Source: Moraxellaceae bacterium UBA2032 (GTDB lineage: Bacteria; Pseudomonadota; Gammaproteobacteria; Pseudomonadales; Moraxellaceae). Taken from it: 9,489 nt of DNA. Shown one piece after another: positions 6,826 through 9,489 of the stretch. The position numbers were made by a program, and so were the translations under genes. Position 1 is the first letter of the stretch. Every line of letters starts with the position of its first letter. The notes beneath the pieces are model-generated. The model saw only the letters and a list, made by a program, of their open reading frames with translations. It ran no database searches and was not told the origin of the DNA. The stretch is from contig DDBM01000166.1 in assembly GCA_002333125.1 (NCBI GenBank), forward strand, positions 1 to 9,489, given 5' to 3'.

Positions 6826-7890
6826 ATGTCAGCACTAAATCCTATTATTGGTCGTTTTATTGGTAGCGTTAAAGAAGATTGGGTCGATTTTATGTTGGCT
6901 CACGTTGACCCTATGCTCACGGTAAAGCGTGTGTTGGCGCGTGTCGTTTCTATTCAAGACGAAACAACAGACATTAAACGTTTTGTATTAAAACCCAACA
7001 AACATTGGCAGGGTTTTAAAGCAGGCCAATTTGTGTCGGTTAAAGTGATGATTAACGGTAGCTTTCATGAGCGTTGCTACAGCTTAGTTAATTCGCCAAC
7101 TGACCAAGTGCTTGAGTTAGGCATTAAACGTCAGCCGAATGGCAAAGTATCTAACTGGATGCACGATAACCTTAATGTAGGTGATGTCATTGAGTTAGGT
7201 GATGTAGGCGGTGACTTTGTATTGCCTCAAACCGTGCCTAGCAAATTATTGCTTATTGCAGGTGGCAGTGGTGTTACCCCTATTTATAGCATCTTGGCCG
7301 AAGCCTTAAAGCGTCAAGCCGATTTAGATGTGGCGGTGGTGTATTACGTTAATACCGATAAAGATTTGGCTTTTGCTAATGACATGGTCGAATTAGCGGT
7401 TAAGCATCCTTCGTTAAAATTACATTATGTATTGGCGAGCAGTGGTGCAGCAGGACGTTTTAGCGAAGCGCAATTAGCCGATGTTTGTGGCGACTTTGCA
7501 CAACGTAGCACTTACTTATGTGGTCCTCAAGGTTTAATGGGTGCAGTGTCTAAGGTGTGGGCAGACAAAGGTATTAGCGACAAATTGACTCAAGAAGTCT
7601 TTGGCTTACCTGCAATTGACCCTAACAAGCCCATAAGCGAAATGCCAATTACCTTACGCCGTAGCCAACAATTGTTGCTTAACACTAAACCTACTTTGTT
7701 AGAAAGTGCCGAAGCGGCGGGTGCGCGTCCTGTTTACGGTTGCCGTATTGGGATGTGCAAAACCTGTAGCTGTACCAAAGTATCGGGTGTGGTGCGTGAT
7801 GTAATTACTGGCGCAATTGATGACCAACCTAATACCCAAATTCGTATTTGTGTAACCGAGGCATTAAGCCCAGTTACCTTAGATATTTAA
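6826..7890 (+). CDS. desC: Ferredoxin reductase-type oxidoreductase with 2Fe-2S domain, electron donor to the desaturase (DesC-like)
   Basis: A 354-aa protein from the ATG at 6826, chosen because GGGAG lies eight bases upstream and the longer open frame crosses the promoter. Domains in order: an N-terminal stretch; an FAD-binding barrel (about 33-135) with the RCYSL flavin motif at 83-87; an NAD(P)-binding fold (about 138-250) with GGSGVTP at 146-152 and the CGP motif at 232-234; and a plant-type ferredoxin domain (about 275-354) with Cys306, Cys311, Cys314 and Cys342 in the C-x4-C-x2-C...C spacing. This fusion carries electrons from NAD(P)H through FAD to a 2Fe-2S cluster. With a desaturase directly downstream and a DesT-type repressor divergent, it is most simply the electron supplier for that desaturase. 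All key residues are present. Similar reductases serve aromatic-ring oxygenases and alkane hydroxylases, but none of those is in this window. Confidence 0.87.
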   Translation: MSALNPIIGRFIGSVKEDWVDFMLAHVDPMLTVKRVLARVVSIQDETTDIKRFVLKPNKHWQGFKAGQFVSVKVMINGSFHERCYSLVNSPTDQVLELGIKRQPNGKVSNWMHDNLNVGDVIELGDVGGDFVLPQTVPSKLLLIAGGSGVTPIYSILAEALKRQADLDVAVVYYVNTDKDLAFANDMVELAVKHPSLKLHYVLASSGAAGRFSEAQLADVCGDFAQRSTYLCGPQGLMGAVSKVWADKGISDKLTQEVFGLPAIDPNKPISEMPITLRRSQQLLLNTKPTLLESAEAAGARPVYGCRIGMCKTCSCTKVSGVVRDVITGAIDDQPNTQIRICVTEALSPVTLDI

Positions 7891-7897
7891 GTAAGTT

Positions 7898-7937
7898 CCC
7901 TCCCTTTAATAAGGGGAGGGTCAGGGTGGGGTTAAAT
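7898..7937 (+). repeat. REP-like hairpin unit 1 in the desC-desB gap
   Basis: CCCTCCCTTT and AAGGGGAGGG pair over 10 bp (one G-T) around an AAT loop (7898-7920), followed by a G-rich tail TCAGGGTGGGG and TTAAAT. There is no T-run, so it is not a standard terminator. Hairpin and tail are both repeated in the next unit. Confidence 0.65.
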
Positions 7938-7980
7938 CCTCCCTCTCCTTAGCTAGGAGAGGGTTGGGGTGAGGGCAAAT
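7938..7980 (+). repeat. REP-like hairpin unit 2 in the desC-desB gap
   Basis: CCCTCTCCT and AGGAGAGGG form a perfect 9-bp stem around TAGCT (7941-7963), followed by the tail TTGGGGTGAGGG and CAAAT. The arrangement repeats unit 1 in the same orientation. The GGTTGGGGTGAGGG tail resembles a widespread family of extragenic palindromes. A role in mRNA stability or partial attenuation between desC and desB is inference. Confidence 0.65.
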
Positions 7981-8020
7981 CAGAACGTCAACAAATTTTA
8001 GAAATTAAGCGAGAATTATC

Positions 8021-9184
8021 ATGTCAACCATTAGCAAAAGCCGTGATTTAAGCCTTGAAGAAATTAATGCCTTTGGTGCTGAGTTAGACGCATTGCGTAA
8101 AGAAACAATGGCTACTTTAGGCAAAAAAGAAGCTGACTATATTTATGGTGTACGTAACTTTGTACGTTATACCGATATTGCAGGCCGTAGCTCGTTAATG
8201 TTGGGTTGGTTGCCGCCTTTTTGGTTGGCAGGTACCGCATTGTTAGGCGTTTCTAAAATTGTAGAAAACATGGAACTTGGCCATAACGTGATGCACGGTC
8301 AATATGACTGGATGAACGATGCTTCTTTACGTGGCAGCACTTACGAATGGGATACGGTGTGTACTGCTGATAACTGGAGACATACCCACAACTTTATGCA
8401 CCATACTTATACCAACGTGCGCGGTATGGATCACGACATTGGTTATGGTGTGTTACGTTTGTTTCCTGAGCAAAAATGGGAACCACGCTTTTTGGCCAAC
8501 CCGTTAATGGCAGCTATTTTAGCGGTAACTTTTGAATGGACGTTGGCCTTGCAATCTTTAGAGTTAGAAAAGCTAGTTAGCAAAGAAAAAACCTTTGCCC
8601 AAGTGCGTCAAGAGTTGATTCCAATTTTTGCCAAAATGCGTAAGCAATTTACTAAAGATTATATTTTCTTTCCGTTAATTGCTGGCCCAATGTTTTTGCC
8701 TGTGATTACAGGTAACTTTACTGCCAACTTGATTCGTAACTTTTGGACATTCTCGATTATTTTTTGTGGTCACTTTACCGAAGATGCCGAGACATTTCCA
8801 ATTGAAGTGTTAGAAAACGAAACACGTGGTCAATGGTACTTACGTCAATTACGCGGTTCGAGTAATTTGACTGGCGGCAAAGTCATGCACTATATGTCGG
8901 GTAACTTAAGTCATCAAATCGAGCATCATATGTTCCCTGATGTCCCAGGTATGCGTTATGCCGAAATGTCAGTAAAAGTACGTGAAATCTGTGCGCGTTA
9001 TGGTCAACATTACAATACAGGTTCGTTTGCTAAGCAGTTTTCGACCGTGGTAAAACGTATTTTTAAATATTCCTTACCATTTAGTCGTAAAGATGATGCA
9101 ATGAATGAGACAATCGTTGCTAAAGCAGCTAAGGTTGTCACCATGAAAAAAACTTCGTCCCAAGTGACAAGTATTGCAGCATAA
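8021..9184 (+). CDS. desB: Membrane fatty acid desaturase (DesB-like, acyl-CoA/acyl-lipid desaturase)
   Basis: A 387-aa protein that inserts a double bond into saturated acyl chains, using O2 and electrons expected to come from the preceding reductase. The three histidine boxes that hold the di-iron centre are complete: H88-NVM-H92, H123-NFM-H127-H128 (within WRHTHNFMHH), and H298-QIE-H302-H303. Hydrophobic segments at about 58-80, 160-180 and 213-250 fit the membrane-embedded fatty acid desaturase superfamily. The order DesT-like repressor / DesC-like reductase / this gene matches the Pseudomonas aeruginosa desT-desCB locus, where DesB is a delta-9 acyl-CoA desaturase; regiospecificity here is inferred from that context only. 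It is 130 bp downstream of desC with no true terminator between them, so it is probably co-transcribed through the REP-like pair. The ribosome binding site is weak (GAG, seven bases before the ATG). The last ~40 residues are polar, Lys- and Ala-rich, and probably a disordered cytoplasmic tail. Confidence 0.9.
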   Translation: MSTISKSRDLSLEEINAFGAELDALRKETMATLGKKEADYIYGVRNFVRYTDIAGRSSLMLGWLPPFWLAGTALLGVSKIVENMELGHNVMHGQYDWMNDASLRGSTYEWDTVCTADNWRHTHNFMHHTYTNVRGMDHDIGYGVLRLFPEQKWEPRFLANPLMAAILAVTFEWTLALQSLELEKLVSKEKTFAQVRQELIPIFAKMRKQFTKDYIFFPLIAGPMFLPVITGNFTANLIRNFWTFSIIFCGHFTEDAETFPIEVLENETRGQWYLRQLRGSSNLTGGKVMHYMSGNLSHQIEHHMFPDVPGMRYAEMSVKVREICARYGQHYNTGSFAKQFSTVVKRIFKYSLPFSRKDDAMNETIVAKAAKVVTMKKTSSQVTSIAA

Positions 9185-9286
9185 CGTGTAATTCTTTCTC
9201 TAGCCAAAGAGTTAGAGGTGATGGTACAAACCTAAAAAAGTATGCCCTGCCAATGTGTGGGGTTTGCTGCTTAATGGAGAATGATG

Positions 9287-9489
9287 ATGAGCAAAGCCTT
9301 AACTCGTTTAGAAGCCTTAAAAGATTTAGTGCAACAAGCTATTGATACAGGCGCAACCTCGGTTGAGCAAATTCATAAAACAATTGCTGCATTGCCATTA
9401 GCGGTGTTAGAAAAGCAAGGTTTACTTGATATCGATAGCGACAAACGTGATGAGTTGTGGGATAAAAGTTTTGGTCAGGTTTATGATGC
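9287..9489 (+). CDS. Uncharacterised small helical protein (partial, C-terminus outside window)
   Basis: Three consecutive ATGs (9281, 9284, 9287) share one frame. GGAGA at 9276-9280 is best spaced for the third, giving MSKALTRLEALKDLVQQAID at the N-terminus. Sixty-seven codons are visible and the frame is open at the right edge. The visible part looks mostly alpha-helical and charged, soluble, with no signal peptide or membrane segment (LEALKDLVQQAID, SVEQIHKTIAALP, KRDELWDKSFGQVYD). I do not recognise the family. It lies 102 bp after the desaturase on the same strand with no strong terminator between, so it may be co-expressed and connected with lipid metabolism, but that rests on position alone. 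Confidence 0.7.
   Translation, partial: MSKALTRLEALKDLVQQAIDTGATSVEQIHKTIAALPLAVLEKQGLLDIDSDKRDELWDKSFGQVYD

Noticed and set aside
9186..9220. Terminator after the desaturase (CTCT...AGAG hairpin near 9197-9210)
   Set aside because: The stem is only four base pairs and is not followed by a T-run.

Overview
The window reads as chromosomal DNA of an AT-leaning gammaproteobacterium. The FabR/DesT-type regulator next to a ferredoxin-reductase/desaturase pair, the divergent des layout known from Pseudomonas, and the general protein style suggest the Pseudomonadales/Moraxellaceae area. No 16S or other strong taxonomic marker is present, so this placement is inference.

Left two thirds (1-5783, all minus strand): a two-gene module present in two tandem copies. 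Reading in the direction of transcription, the copies are TPR/outer-membrane-barrel protein (5783-4479) then FecR-domain exoprotein (4464-2080), followed by TPR/barrel protein (1952-627) then FecR-domain exoprotein (611 to beyond the left edge). Within each copy the two genes are 14-15 bp apart, each downstream gene has a good Shine-Dalgarno, and the first copy ends in a terminator-like hairpin. The TPR/barrel proteins have the layout of the DUF560/Slam-like family (type XI secretion): signal peptide, short TPR region, C-terminal beta-barrel. The FecR proteins have a Sec signal peptide and an N-terminal FecR domain. In the complete copy these are followed by two related beta-rich modules, each with a close Cys pair. 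The working hypothesis is a duplicated exporter-cargo system in which the barrel protein places a FecR-tethered, TbpB-like bilobed exoprotein at or beyond the cell surface.

Right third (5880-9489): an aerobic unsaturated-fatty-acid locus. A FabR/DesT-family TetR repressor (minus strand) is divergent from a plus-strand pair made of a ferredoxin-type oxidoreductase (DesC-like) and a three-histidine-box membrane desaturase (DesB-like). The roughly 300 bp divergent region holds two strong 18-bp palindromes that bracket the desC promoter: one contains its -35 box and the other covers the predicted transcription start. A third, half-degenerate copy lies just upstream of the repressor gene. Together these form a readable regulatory circuit for membrane fluidity. 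Between desC and desB sits a pair of REP-like hairpin units. A small uncharacterised gene begins downstream of desB and runs off the right edge.
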